The translations under genes and the position numbers were made by a program. Positions 35,708 to 45,424 of a stretch of 64,000 bases of DNA are shown in pieces (within the stretch, counting starts at the first letter, position 1; every line of letters begins with the position of its first letter). The DNA is from Pantoea endophytica. GTDB taxonomy: Bacteria; Pseudomonadota; Gammaproteobacteria; Enterobacterales; Enterobacteriaceae. A model generated the notes under the pieces. The model was not told the origin of the DNA, made no database searches, and worked only from the letters and a program-made list of their open reading frames with translations. The stretch is taken from NCBI RefSeq assembly GCF_002858935.1, contig NZ_PJRT01000005.1:62001-126000 (forward strand), in the 5' to 3' direction.

Positions 35708-36199
35708 TTACAGTTTCATCAGCATCTCATGCCACGCCATGCCACCGTGGTCTGACTCAGACGGTTTGATGTACTGATAGCCCCATTTTTTATACAACTC
35801 AACGTGCTGGGTTTTGCACATCAGATGAATGGTTCGCTTGTCCATTTTCTTCATCAGCTCGATAAACTGGCGCATCAGCAGCGACGCATAACCTTTGCCC
35901 TGATAAGCGGGATCAAGCACCACTGACATAATCACGGCGTTGGATGCTGCCGGATCGTGGCCGATTAACTCTTTGAACGCTTCATCCGACATCACCACCT
36001 CCCACGCACAACCGGCGTTGATAAAACCAATCACCTTGCCATCGGTTTCCAGACATAAAAATCCCTGTGGATACTGCGCAATGCGGGTAGCAATTTTTTC
36101 ACGCGTGGCGGCTTCATCACCTTCGTAAGCCTCAATTTCAATCGCGTAACAGCGATCCACATCTGCCAGCCTGGCTTCTCTAAATACTAACGTTGACAC
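35708..36199 (-). CDS. GNAT-family N-acetyltransferase
   Basis: A 163-aa GNAT. It has the N-terminal REARLADVDRCYAIEIEAYE, the acetyl-CoA segment VLDPAYQGKGYASLLMRQFI (about residues 95-114) and the C-terminal HVELYKKWGYQYI. The general pattern resembles arylalkylamine/serotonin acetyltransferase-like bacterial proteins. Substrate unknown. Single gene; a palindromic repeat lies downstream. Confidence 0.83.
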   Translation of the reverse strand: MSTLVFREARLADVDRCYAIEIEAYEGDEAATREKIATRIAQYPQGFLCLETDGKVIGFINAGCAWEVVMSDEAFKELIGHDPAASNAVIMSVVLDPAYQGKGYASLLMRQFIELMKKMDKRTIHLMCKTQHVELYKKWGYQYIKPSESDHGGMAWHEMLMKL

Positions 36200-36641
36200 G
36201 ATTAAACCTCTTAGATTCCTCTATGAACGGCGGTCATTCTAACAGGCCGAATGTGTCTTTGCGCATAAGTGCCCTCCTCAAACGATTAAAGTCGCCATGT
36301 AAAGTGATCAAAAAAAATTAACGAAAACATTTATCTGGGTTCTAAATAAAATCTATTAAATTTTTATAACTCTCAGCGTCTTTTTTACGACATTTTTACG
36401 GGTTGGTCGGTTAGATTAATTTCATCGACAGCCCTGAAGGATTCGGAGAGGTAGCGCGAGATGAAAAGTATCGAACTCACTAATAGCGGTTCATCCGCAT
36501 AACGTCAGCGGTCAACACGCACCGGTCCATTAACGCCTGTGAGCGTAAATCATGAGCGGCATGCTGCAATTTTTACTGCGCCAACCTTTTTTAAATTCTC
36601 TGCCAACGATTCATGGGCAGATTAAGCAACGGGTCAAAACT
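36200..36641. other. Long leader region upstream of the OtsA-like gene
   Basis: About 440 bp, AT-rich at 36300-36420. It contains a possible 13-codon leader ORF (36461-36502) behind GGAGAGG and an in-frame ATG at 36552 that would extend the OtsA-like protein by 30 residues without matching the family. No other gene is seen. Confidence 0.4.
36461..36502 (+). CDS. Possible leader peptide (13 aa)
   Basis: ATG..TAA encoding MKSIELTNSGSSA with a strong GGAGAGG ribosome site nine bases upstream. It is 50 bp before the first ATG of the OtsA-like frame. It may be a regulatory uORF, but it is too short to support further. Confidence 0.25.
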   Translation: MKSIELTNSGSSA

Positions 36642-38069
36642 ATGTCAGGCTTGATTTTGGTATCACACAATCAAAATAATCACTCAACGCTTTCTAACAT
36701 TTATGAAAGCATATTGACGCGTCGCGGTGGCATGTGGGTGAAATGGAGTGGCGAGTTTGAATCATTTACCACTGAACCTCATCGTGAGCTGAATTTTACT
36801 AGCGGCAAAGCATTCGATACGCTGACATTTCGCTTAACCAAAGCAGAATATGAAGAAGGTTATCATCAATATATTCATCAGGGATTGTGGCCGGTATTTC
36901 ATCAGCGCCCCGACATGGCGCGTTTTTCCACCAGCAGCCAAATCGGTTATATGAAACTGAATGAAACCTATACGCGCGCCATCAGTGAATATGCCATGCC
37001 CGATGATGATATTTGGTTGCAGGATTATCACCTGATTCCCAGCATTAAAATGCTGCGCGATGCCGGCCTGATAAATCGTATCGGCTTCTTTTTCCATCAG
37101 CCTTTCCCAGCAGGACAATCTTTTGAATCGGTGCCGAACTGGCGCTATCTGGCCGATGCATTATTGTGCGCCGACTTAATTGGCTTTCAGACCACCCAAG
37201 ACATGAACAATTTCACCGCCTGGATTGAATCCCGCTTCCGTTGCGAGCGTCTAACGCCTTACACGCTGCGTATCCACGGCCGTCAGATTCGCGTAGGCGT
37301 ATTCCCGGTAGGCATTGATACCGTGGAAACCAGCGCGCTAGCTGAAAGCAACAGCTGCCAGTATATGGAGCAGCAATGTCGCGCAACCTTACCGGAGAAT
37401 CTCATCCTCAGCGGTGGCCATTTTGACGACAGCACCGGCACGCCCTACCGCATCAGCGCCATAGAAGTTTTACTGCGTCAACACGAGGAGTATCACCACA
37501 AGTTTTCCATGGTGCAACTGGCTTCAGCGGCGTCAGGTTACAGCCATCGCATTAAAGAGTTATCGCGCGATTTGGAAACCCGCTGCGGCGAAATGAACGG
37601 CGTGCATGGCGAGCTGAACTGGTATCCGGTGCGTTATTTGAGCAACCATTATTCACATGAAGAACTGTGCGGATTTTACCGTGCAGCGCGTGTGGCGTTG
37701 GTCACACCGCTGATAGCCGGAATGAGTTTAATGGCGAAAACCTATGTGGCGGTGCAAGATCATGCTAATCCCGGCGTGCTGATTCTGTCGCAGTTTGCCG
37801 GCGCCGCCGAACAGATGCAGGGCGCACTGTTGGTCAATCCCTACGATCCCGATGCCATCGCCGATGCCATTCATACCGCGCTTATCATGCCGCTTTCGGT
37901 GCGTCGCGAACGTCACGCCAGCCTGCTAAAAAACCTGCATCTGCATGATTGCCACAAATGGGCCGATAGCTTCATCAACGCGCTGCAGCCGCGAGAACAG
38001 GAATGCGATTTAACCCTGAAATCAGGTGCGATAATTTCGAATGGTTTCAGTGGGCGACTGCGTTATTGA
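36642..38069 (+). CDS. OtsA-like GT20 protein lacking donor-site residues (probable pseudoenzyme)
   Basis: It aligns over its full length with trehalose-6-phosphate synthase OtsA. Retained residues by E. coli numbering include Trp40 (GGMWVKWSG), Tyr76, Trp85 (LWPVFH), Asp130 (WLQDYHLIP), His154 (FFFHQPFP) and Gln185 (GFQTTQD), mostly the glucose-6-phosphate side. The donor side is lost. The N-terminal Arg9/GG loop is absent, SVERLDYSKG is replaced by SGGHFDDSTG (Arg262 to His at 37419, Lys267 to Thr at 37434), and DGMNLVAKE by AGMSLMAKT (Asp361 to Ala, Glu369 to Thr). No otsB partner is present. The intact 475-residue frame suggests selection for a non-catalytic, regulatory or binding role. 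Confidence 0.8.
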   Translation: MSGLILVSHNQNNHSTLSNIYESILTRRGGMWVKWSGEFESFTTEPHRELNFTSGKAFDTLTFRLTKAEYEEGYHQYIHQGLWPVFHQRPDMARFSTSSQIGYMKLNETYTRAISEYAMPDDDIWLQDYHLIPSIKMLRDAGLINRIGFFFHQPFPAGQSFESVPNWRYLADALLCADLIGFQTTQDMNNFTAWIESRFRCERLTPYTLRIHGRQIRVGVFPVGIDTVETSALAESNSCQYMEQQCRATLPENLILSGGHFDDSTGTPYRISAIEVLLRQHEEYHHKFSMVQLASAASGYSHRIKELSRDLETRCGEMNGVHGELNWYPVRYLSNHYSHEELCGFYRAARVALVTPLIAGMSLMAKTYVAVQDHANPGVLILSQFAGAAEQMQGALLVNPYDPDAIADAIHTALIMPLSVRRERHASLLKNLHLHDCHKWADSFINALQPREQECDLTLKSGAIISNGFSGRLRY

Positions 38070-38109
38070 TGCAAATGGATGAGGCCGCCTGCGAACGGCA
38101 ATCATCGCG

Positions 38110-39291
38110 TTACTGCGCCGCCGGGAAATTACGCTTAATGGGCGCAAACGCTTCCACGCTTTTGCCCAGCAGACGCTGCGGACGGAAATCGCTCAGCAGC
38201 TCACTTGCCACATCACCGATCAGCTCTTCAGCCACCAGCTTGCCAATCAATGGCGAAAGGGTGATACCGCTGTGTGTCACCGCCACATAGACGCGATGAT
38301 GCGCGGTGACATAGCCCAGCGCCGGTAAACCATCGGCAGGTCGTGCGCGTTGCCCCACCACAATCTGTTCAATCTGCAACTCGCCCGCATCCGCAAACAG
38401 CGCGTGATAACGCTCGCGGAACTGCGCGGCGATATCGCTGGTGATTGAGGGTGGCGCAGCAGAATCGGCCAGGTGATCCAACTCTAAGGCTTGCAGCAGC
38501 AAACGTCCGCCGCCGTCCGGGCGTACGTTAAGTTGCGGAGAGATGAGATTGGCATTGAGCGATAACGGCTGCGGCGCGGTGCGCACCAGGAAACTACAAG
38601 CCACCGCGTTCGGTTTGCTGGTATCCAGCAACGCCAGATTGAGTCCCAGTGAATTTAGCAGCTGATTGGCCCAGCGTCCGGTGGCTAACACAATACGATC
38701 GCCCTGCCACTGCTCGCCATTTTCCAGCTGCAGCGTAACCCGATCGGCACTTTCACTGATGCTATTGATGCGCTGATGCTGGTACAGCACCGCACCGCGC
38801 GCTTTGGCTTCTGACCATAAGCGCGCCAGATAGAGCGCCGGATGCAGCACCGATTCTGTCGGGAAATGCCACACACTGCCGCTGATGGCCTGCACCCGCA
38901 GCTCCGGAATATCGCGCAGCACATCTGCTGGCGACACTTCACGCGCCGCATAACCCGCCGATTGCAACGACGTGGCACGCTGCAGCAAACGTTGCTGCGC
39001 ATCGCCCTCGGCGGCCCACTCCCATGTACCGCCAGTTTCCAGCCAGCGCAATCCGTTCGGCTGCGCTTGCTGCAGTTTGAGGTGCTCTTCCATCGAGAGC
39101 GCATTAAGCAGGTGATAACTGCGCGGCTGTTTGCCATTGGAGTTTACCCAGGCAAACGTCGTGCTGCTGGTGCCCGCGCCAATGTGCTGTTGTTCGAAAA
39201 CGGTGACTTCAACGCCCTGCAACGCTAAGGCGCGCGCCACCGCTAATCCGATAACGCCGCCGCCAATAATTGCAATTTTCTGTGCTGTCAT
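38110..39291 (-). CDS. FAD-dependent oxidoreductase, DAO family
   Basis: A 393-aa flavoprotein of the D-amino-acid oxidase/dehydrogenase fold. It has an N-terminal FAD motif IAIIGGGVIGLAVARALALQ and a C-terminal VYVAVTHSGITLSPLIGKLV typical of DadA/glycine-oxidase-like enzymes. It probably oxidises a D-amino acid or other amine. It is convergent with the OtsA-like gene (40 bp gap). It is followed, in the transcription direction opposite to crt, by no partner, so the substrate is open. Confidence 0.82.
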   Translation of the reverse strand: MTAQKIAIIGGGVIGLAVARALALQGVEVTVFEQQHIGAGTSSTTFAWVNSNGKQPRSYHLLNALSMEEHLKLQQAQPNGLRWLETGGTWEWAAEGDAQQRLLQRATSLQSAGYAAREVSPADVLRDIPELRVQAISGSVWHFPTESVLHPALYLARLWSEAKARGAVLYQHQRINSISESADRVTLQLENGEQWQGDRIVLATGRWANQLLNSLGLNLALLDTSKPNAVACSFLVRTAPQPLSLNANLISPQLNVRPDGGGRLLLQALELDHLADSAAPPSITSDIAAQFRERYHALFADAGELQIEQIVVGQRARPADGLPALGYVTAHHRVYVAVTHSGITLSPLIGKLVAEELIGDVASELLSDFRPQRLLGKSVEAFAPIKRNFPAAQ

Positions 39292-39409
39292 AATGGGCTC
39301 CTGAATTAAGTGCCGATATCATAACAGCCTGGCTGAACGAAAATTGCTATCGCTAAATAGGGATTATTACGCAGGATATAAGAATTTCGTCTTAATCCGG
39401 ATGCTTAAA

Positions 39410-40351
39410 TTATACCGATGTCAGAATCTTCCCATCGGCAAAATAGGCCCGTAAATTCTCCAGCACATTATTGGTCATTTGCGCACGCGTTTCGTGAGTT
39501 GCGCTGGCAATATGCGGCGTTAACAGCACATTATTTAGTTCACGCAGCGCGGGATTAATTTTTGGCTCATCCGGATACACATCCAGCGCCGCCCCTTTAA
39601 TGATTCCCTGCTGCAGTGCAGCGATCAAGTCGGGTTCATTGATTACTGTGCCACGCGCAATGTTGATCACCACGCCCTCTTGGCCGAGCGCCGCCAGCAC
39701 CTTCGCGTTGACCAGTTGCACATTCTCTTTGCTGCCCGGCAGTGCCAGCACCAGAAAATCGCTAAAGGCGGCGAGCTGTTCGATCGTATCGCAGCGCTTA
39801 TAGCTGACGTCTTTCGCCGAACGCGCGGTATACGCCACTTCCATACCAAAGGCTTCGGCACGGCGCGCGATGGCTAAGCCAATCGCGCCTAACCCGGCGA
39901 TGCCAATTCTTTTTCCGCTGGCGCGGCTGGAGAGTTCGACGCCGTTATTTTCCCATGCCCCGGATTTCGCAAACTGATGGTAAGCGACCAAATTACGCGA
40001 GAACGCCAGCGTCATTGTCATTGCCAAATCGGCAACATCGTCAGTCAAAATGTCGCGGGTGATGCTGACCTGAATATCGTTATCGGCAGTGTATTTCAGG
40101 TCAATACGATCGGTGCCGACACCGAATACAGCAATGACTTTACACTCCGGCAGTTGCTCCAGCAGTGCCGTTTCCACCCCGACATCGCCGCGCGTAACAA
40201 TGGCGTTGATCGCTTTACCATGCTGCTGGATAAATAGCATTGCGTCATGCTGCTCATATAAACGATGGCAATGGAAATGTTGCGTGAGCTTTTCATCTAA
40301 CTGCGGCATTAGCGGCTGAATAATCAGCACGGCAGGTTTGGTATTCGTCAT
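39410..40351 (-). CDS. D-isomer-specific 2-hydroxyacid dehydrogenase
   Basis: A 313-aa NAD(P)-dependent enzyme. The cofactor motif GIAGLGAIGLAIARR lies near residue 145. Catalytic Arg is in INIARGTVINEPDL, Glu in DVYPDEPKINP, and His in VLLTPHIASATHETR. The group includes glyoxylate/hydroxypyruvate reductases. It is a single gene on the strand opposite to the crt cluster, 231 bp from crtE. Confidence 0.87.
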   Translation of the reverse strand: MTNTKPAVLIIQPLMPQLDEKLTQHFHCHRLYEQHDAMLFIQQHGKAINAIVTRGDVGVETALLEQLPECKVIAVFGVGTDRIDLKYTADNDIQVSITRDILTDDVADLAMTMTLAFSRNLVAYHQFAKSGAWENNGVELSSRASGKRIGIAGLGAIGLAIARRAEAFGMEVAYTARSAKDVSYKRCDTIEQLAAFSDFLVLALPGSKENVQLVNAKVLAALGQEGVVINIARGTVINEPDLIAALQQGIIKGAALDVYPDEPKINPALRELNNVLLTPHIASATHETRAQMTNNVLENLRAYFADGKILTSV

Positions 40352-40582
40352 TTTATTTCCGTAAGCGGTATTTATTGACCACCAGCCTAACGGAGTTATT
40401 TATGTTACGGCGTTGCTGTTACTTTTTTCGCTGATAAGATCACGCATAGTATTATTACGATGTTTACCTGGTGCGTATGAAGGCGCACGCTACAAAGTCA
40501 AGGCCCTCGCTGGCAAACTCACCTTCCGCAGTCTACGGTTAATCAAAAAGCATAATAATTTCATCAACCATGGATAGCCATT
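40352..40582. promoter_or_regulatory. Promoter region of the crt operon
   Basis: A 231-bp gap between the divergent hydroxyacid dehydrogenase gene and crtE, which must carry the crt promoter. No specific operator was identified. A weak GGAT precedes the crtE ATG. Confidence 0.4.
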
Positions 40583-41488
40583 ATGACCACCCATGTCGAT
40601 AGCACAGCGCATCAGACAAGCGAACTGCTTCAGCTGCAGCAAATTTTACAGGCGCATCTCGAACATTTACTGCCTGCAGGACAGCAAAGCGATCGCGTGC
40701 GTGCCGCGATGCGTGCCGGTACGCTGGCGCAGGGCAAGCGCATCCGTCCTTTATTACTGATGCTGGCAGCGCGCGATATGGGTTGCGAGCTGACGCAAAA
40801 TGGCATTCTCGATCTCGCCTGTGCCGTGGAAATGGTGCACGCGGCATCGCTGATTTTGGATGACATCCCGTCAATGGATAACGCGCAAATGCGCCGTGGT
40901 CGTCCCACCGTGCATCGCGAGTTTGGTGAAAACGTGGCGATTCTCGCCGCCGTCGCGCTGCTGAGCCGCGCATTTGAAGTGATTGCCATCGCACCCGATT
41001 TGCCTGCGGTGCACAAATCTGAAGCGATTGCCGAACTCTCCGCCGCCGTCGGCCTGCAGGGATTAGTGCAAGGGCAGTTTCAGGATCTGCACGACGGCAC
41101 GCAGAGCCGCAGTCCGGAAGCGATCGCCTTGACCAATGAACTGAAAACCAGCGTGCTGTTTCGCGCCACGCTGCAAATGGCGGCGATTGCCGCTGACGCT
41201 TCACCGCAGGTGCGGCAACGTCTTAGCTTCTTTGCTCAGGATCTGGGCCAGGCGTTTCAGCTGCTCGACGACCTCGCAGACGGCTGCAAACACACCGGCA
41301 AAGATGTGCATCAGGATCAGGGTAAATCCACGCTGGTACAGATGCTCGGGGCTGACGGCGCAGAACGTCGTCTGCGCGATCATCTGCGCAGTGCCGATGC
41401 ACACCTTGCCTGCGCCTGCCATCGCGGCATCGCCACTCGCCAATACATGCACGCGCTGTTTAATCAACAGCTAGCGATGTTCAACTGA
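40583..41488 (+). CDS. crtE: Geranylgeranyl diphosphate synthase
   Basis: A 301-aa trans-prenyltransferase that extends farnesyl-PP with isopentenyl-PP to GGPP, the first committed step of carotenoid formation. The first aspartate-rich motif is in LILDDIPSMDN (about residues 88-98), the second in FQLLDDLADG, and GKRIRP binds diphosphate. It matches Pantoea CrtE through GLVQGQFQDL. It begins the operon; no idi gene lies between crtE and crtX. Confidence 0.95.
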   Translation: MTTHVDSTAHQTSELLQLQQILQAHLEHLLPAGQQSDRVRAAMRAGTLAQGKRIRPLLLMLAARDMGCELTQNGILDLACAVEMVHAASLILDDIPSMDNAQMRRGRPTVHREFGENVAILAAVALLSRAFEVIAIAPDLPAVHKSEAIAELSAAVGLQGLVQGQFQDLHDGTQSRSPEAIALTNELKTSVLFRATLQMAAIAADASPQVRQRLSFFAQDLGQAFQLLDDLADGCKHTGKDVHQDQGKSTLVQMLGADGAERRLRDHLRSADAHLACACHRGIATRQYMHALFNQQLAMFN

Positions 41489-41502
41489 GCGCGGCTAAGC
41501 CG

Positions 41503-42780
41503 TTGGGCCACTTTGCGGTGATCGCGCCGCCGCTTTACAGCCACTTTCACGCGTTGCAGGCGTTAGCACAAACGCTGCTGGCGCGTGGCCATCGCATCAC
41601 CTTCATCCAGCAAGCCGACGCCCGCACTTTGCTCAGCGACGAACGCATTAATTTCGTTGCAGTAGGCCAGCAAACGCATCCGGCCGGTTCGCTGGCGCCC
41701 GTGCTGCATCGGCTGGCTTCGCCGGGCGGCCTGTCGCTGTTTCGCGTAATCAACGATCTCGCCTCTTGCACCGATATGCTGTGCCGAGAACTACCAGCGG
41801 TACTGAAATCGTTGAACATTGATGGTGTGATCGCTGATGAAATGGAAGCAGCAGGCGGATTAGTCGCTGAAGCGCTGCATCTGCCGTTTGTTTCGGTGGC
41901 CTGCGCCCTACCGGTCAACCGTGAAGCCGGCATTCCGCTGGCGGTGATGCCCTTCCGTTATGCTCAGGATGAAAAAGCGCTGAAACGTTTTCAGGCCAGC
42001 AGCGATATCTATGATCGCATCATGCGTCGTCACGGCGACGTCATCCTCAAACACGCGCGGGCGTTCAATTTGACGGAGCGGCGCGGATTGCATCAGTGCC
42101 TTTCACCGCTGGCACAAATCAGCCAGATGGTGCCCGCCTTTGATTTTCCGCGTCAGCAACTGCCCGCCTGCTATCACGCCGTCGGACAACTGCGCCCGCC
42201 GGTTGCGGCAGCGCCGCTCAATGCGCCCTGGCCGGCGCTGCGCCAGCCGGTGGTTTACGCCTCGCTGGGTACGCTGCAAGGCCATCGCTTCCGCCTGTTT
42301 TTGCATCTGGCACAGGCGTGCCGCCGCCAGCAACTTTCGCTGGTGATCGCTCATTGTGGGGGATTGAACGCCGATCAGGTGCACAAGTTGCAACTGGCTG
42401 GTGCAGCGTGGGTGACGGATTTTGTCGATCAACGTGCCGCCCTGCAACACGCGCAGCTTTTTATTACTCATGCCGGATTAAACAGCGCGCTGGAAGCACT
42501 GGAATGCGGTACGCCAATGCTGGCGCTGCCCATTGCCTTTGATCAACCCGGCGTGGCCGCGCGCATTGAGTGGCATGGCGTTGGACGGCGCGCATCGCGC
42601 TTTAACCGCGTTCATCAACTGGAGCAGCATCTGCGACAATTACTTACCGACGATCGCTACGCGTTACGGATGTCAGCGATACAGGCACAGTTGCAGCGCG
42701 CAGGCGGTTGCCAGCGTGCGGCCGACATCGTCGAACAAGCGCTGTGCCAACAACAAGTTGTGCTGGCGGAGGCCACCTGA
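41503..42780 (+). CDS. crtX: Zeaxanthin glucosyltransferase
   Basis: A 425-aa UDP-glucose-dependent glycosyltransferase that adds glucose to the hydroxyl groups of zeaxanthin. The C-terminal UGT signature spans HAGLNSALEALECGTPMLAL and IAFDQPGVAARIEWHGVG. The N terminus GHFAVIAPPLYSHFHALQ matches Pantoea CrtX. No suitable ATG exists; TTG at 41503 aligns with the family start, 14 bp after the crtE stop. Its stop overlaps the crtY start (TGATG). Confidence 0.93.
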   Translation: MGHFAVIAPPLYSHFHALQALAQTLLARGHRITFIQQADARTLLSDERINFVAVGQQTHPAGSLAPVLHRLASPGGLSLFRVINDLASCTDMLCRELPAVLKSLNIDGVIADEMEAAGGLVAEALHLPFVSVACALPVNREAGIPLAVMPFRYAQDEKALKRFQASSDIYDRIMRRHGDVILKHARAFNLTERRGLHQCLSPLAQISQMVPAFDFPRQQLPACYHAVGQLRPPVAAAPLNAPWPALRQPVVYASLGTLQGHRFRLFLHLAQACRRQQLSLVIAHCGGLNADQVHKLQLAGAAWVTDFVDQRAALQHAQLFITHAGLNSALEALECGTPMLALPIAFDQPGVAARIEWHGVGRRASRFNRVHQLEQHLRQLLTDDRYALRMSAIQAQLQRAGGCQRAADIVEQALCQQQVVLAEAT

Positions 42781-43946
42781 TGCGTGCGCACTACGATGTG
42801 ATTCTGGTCGGTGCCGGACTGGCAAACGGTTTGATTGCGCTGCGTCTGCGGCAACTGCAGCCGCAGCTCAAATGCCTGTTGCTGGAGAGCGACGCACATC
42901 CGGCAGGCAATCATACCTGGTCATTTCATCAGAGCGATCTTAGCGCCGATCAGCTGCGCTGGCTGCAGCCGCTGATCACGGCGCGTTGGCCTGGCTATCA
43001 GGTGCGTTTTCCCGCGTTGCGCCGCAACCTGGACGGGGATTATTGTTCCATCGCGTCAGGCGATTTTGCCCGGCATCTACTCGCGGCGATGGGTGACGAT
43101 CTGTGGACAAATGCTGCCGTTAAACAGGTAAAACCCACACAGGTGACGCTGGCGGATGGCCGTGAACTTGATGCGCAGGTGGTGATTGATGGCCGCGGCC
43201 TGCAGCCAACGCCGCATCTGCAGCTGGGTTATCAGGTGTTTCTTGGACAAGAGTGGCAGCTGGCGCAGCCGCACGGCCTGCAGCAGCCGATCCTGATGGA
43301 TGCCACCGTCGATCAGCAAGCGGGCTATCGTTTTGTTTACACGCTGCCGCTCAGCGCCGATCGGTTACTGATTGAAGATACGCATTACGTTAATCAACCT
43401 ACGCTGGCGGAGAACTCCGCTCGTCAGCACATCGCTGACTATGCCAAACAGCAAGGTTGGCGGCCTGGCACGCTGCTGCGTGAAGAGCATGGCATATTAC
43501 CGATTACCCTGAGCGGCGATATTGATCGATTCTGGCAACAGCAGCGCGGCCAGCCATGCAGCGGCCTGCGCGCCGGACTGTTTCACGCGACAACCGGTTA
43601 TTCTTTACCGTCCGCCGTGGCGCTGGCGGAGTTGATAGCCACGCTGTTGCCCACCGATGCCCGCACGCTCAGTCAACACATCGAACGCTTTGCCCGTCAG
43701 CAGTGGCGCGAGCAGCGATTTTTCCGCCTGCTGAACCGCATGCTGTTTTTGGCCGGTAAGCCGCAGCAGCGCTGGCGTGTAATGCAACGTTTTTACCGGC
43801 TCAATGCCGGGTTAATTAGCCGTTTTTACGCCGGACAACTTCGTCTGCATGATAAAGCGCGGATTCTGTGCGGCAAGCCGCCGGTGCCCATCGGTGAAGC
43901 GCTGCACGCGCTGTTGAATTCTGTCGAACCAGGGAAGAAAAAATGA
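42780..43946 (+). CDS. crtY: Lycopene beta-cyclase
   Basis: A 388-aa FAD-type cyclase making beta-carotene from lycopene. It has the N-terminal dinucleotide motif DVILVGAGLANGLIALRL and the middle segment RLLIEDTHYVNQP, the equivalent of the cyclase FxEExxY motif. The open frame extends upstream inside crtX, but GGAGG lies before the ATG at 42780 and the family start fits. Its last four bases overlap crtI. Confidence 0.94.
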   Translation: MRAHYDVILVGAGLANGLIALRLRQLQPQLKCLLLESDAHPAGNHTWSFHQSDLSADQLRWLQPLITARWPGYQVRFPALRRNLDGDYCSIASGDFARHLLAAMGDDLWTNAAVKQVKPTQVTLADGRELDAQVVIDGRGLQPTPHLQLGYQVFLGQEWQLAQPHGLQQPILMDATVDQQAGYRFVYTLPLSADRLLIEDTHYVNQPTLAENSARQHIADYAKQQGWRPGTLLREEHGILPITLSGDIDRFWQQQRGQPCSGLRAGLFHATTGYSLPSAVALAELIATLLPTDARTLSQHIERFARQQWREQRFFRLLNRMLFLAGKPQQRWRVMQRFYRLNAGLISRFYAGQLRLHDKARILCGKPPVPIGEALHALLNSVEPGKKK

Positions 43947-45424
43947 AACGCACTTATGTGATTGGCGCAGGCTTTGGCGGCCTGGCGCTGGCGATTCGCC
44001 TGCAAGCGGCGGGCATACCAACCACCTTACTCGAGCAGCGCGACAAACCGGGCGGACGCGCCTATGTGTTTGAAGATAGCGGCTTTACCTTTGATGCCGG
44101 GCCCACGGTGATCACCGATCCCAGCGCTATCGAAGAGTTGTTCATGCTGGCGGGAAAATCGCTCAGCGATTACGTCGAGCTGATGCCGGTCACGCCCTTC
44201 TATCGCCTGTGTTGGGAAGATGGCAAACAGCTCGACTATGACAACAATCAGCCGTTGCTGGAGCAGCAGATCGCTACCTTCAATCCACAGGATGTCGCCG
44301 GTTATCGTCAGTTCCTCGCCTATTCGCGCGAGGTATTCAAAGAGGGTTATCTGAAACTCGGCACGGTGCCGTTTCTGCAGGTGCGTGACATGCTGCGTGT
44401 TGCACCGCAGCTGGGACGTTTGCAGGCGTGGCGCAGCGTCTACAGCATGGTGGCGAAATTTATTCAGGACGATCACCTGCGGCAGGCGTTTTCCTTCCAC
44501 TCATTGCTGGTGGGCGGTAATCCTTTTGCAACGTCATCAATCTATACCTTAATTCATGCGCTGGAACGTGAATGGGGCGTATGGTTTCCGCGCGGCGGCA
44601 CCGGCGCGCTGGTGAAGGGCATGGCGCGACTGTTTGAGGATCTGGGTGGCGAGCTGTTACTGAATGCCGAAGTGAGCCAGCTGGAAACCAATGAAAATCG
44701 TATTAGCGGCGTCCAGTTAAAGGATGGACGACGCTTCGATGCTGCAGCCGTAGCCTCCAATGCCGACGTGGTGCATACCTACGACAAGCTGCTACGCCAT
44801 CATCCGAAGGCTAAGAAACGTGCGACATCGCTGAAGCGTAAGCGCATGAGCAACTCGCTGTTTGTGCTCTATTTTGGCCTCAATCAGCCGCATGAACAGC
44901 TCGCGCATCACACCGTCTGTTTTGGTCCGCGCTATCGCGAGTTGATTGATGAGATTTTTAATAGCAGCCAACTGGCAGAGGATTTTTCACTCTACCTGCA
45001 CGCGCCCTGCAGCAGCGATTCGTCGCTGGCACCACCCGGCTGCGGCAGCTTTTATGTGTTAGCGCCGGTGCCGCATCTCGGCACCGCTGACATCGACTGG
45101 CAACAGGAAGGACCGCGCTTGCGCGATCGAATTTTTGCTTATCTGGAGCAGCACTACATGCCGGGATTACGTCAGCAATTAGTGACACACAGAATGTTTA
45201 CGCCGTTTGATTTTCGCGACACGCTGCATGCCCATCACGGCTCGGCGTTTTCGCTGGAGCCAATTTTGACGCAAAGCGCCTGGTTCCGACCGCATAACCG
45301 CGATGCCGATATCAGCAATCTCTATCTGGTGGGTGCGGGTACGCATCCGGGCGCGGGTGTGCCCGGCGTAATTGGTTCTGCCAAGGCCACCGCTCAGCTG
45401 ATGCTGGAGGATCGCACTGAATGA
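43943..45424 (+). CDS. crtI: Phytoene desaturase (lycopene-forming)
   Basis: A 493-aa FAD enzyme that carries out four desaturations of phytoene to lycopene. It has the N-terminal VIGAGFGGLALAIRLQAAGI, then GGRAYVFEDSGFTFDAGPTV, and the C-terminal signature LYLVGAGTHPGAGVPGVIGS. These match the bacterial CrtI type (492 aa in Pantoea). ATGA overlaps join it to crtY and crtB. Confidence 0.96.
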   Translation: MKRTYVIGAGFGGLALAIRLQAAGIPTTLLEQRDKPGGRAYVFEDSGFTFDAGPTVITDPSAIEELFMLAGKSLSDYVELMPVTPFYRLCWEDGKQLDYDNNQPLLEQQIATFNPQDVAGYRQFLAYSREVFKEGYLKLGTVPFLQVRDMLRVAPQLGRLQAWRSVYSMVAKFIQDDHLRQAFSFHSLLVGGNPFATSSIYTLIHALEREWGVWFPRGGTGALVKGMARLFEDLGGELLLNAEVSQLETNENRISGVQLKDGRRFDAAAVASNADVVHTYDKLLRHHPKAKKRATSLKRKRMSNSLFVLYFGLNQPHEQLAHHTVCFGPRYRELIDEIFNSSQLAEDFSLYLHAPCSSDSSLAPPGCGSFYVLAPVPHLGTADIDWQQEGPRLRDRIFAYLEQHYMPGLRQQLVTHRMFTPFDFRDTLHAHHGSAFSLEPILTQSAWFRPHNRDADISNLYLVGAGTHPGAGVPGVIGSAKATAQLMLEDRTE

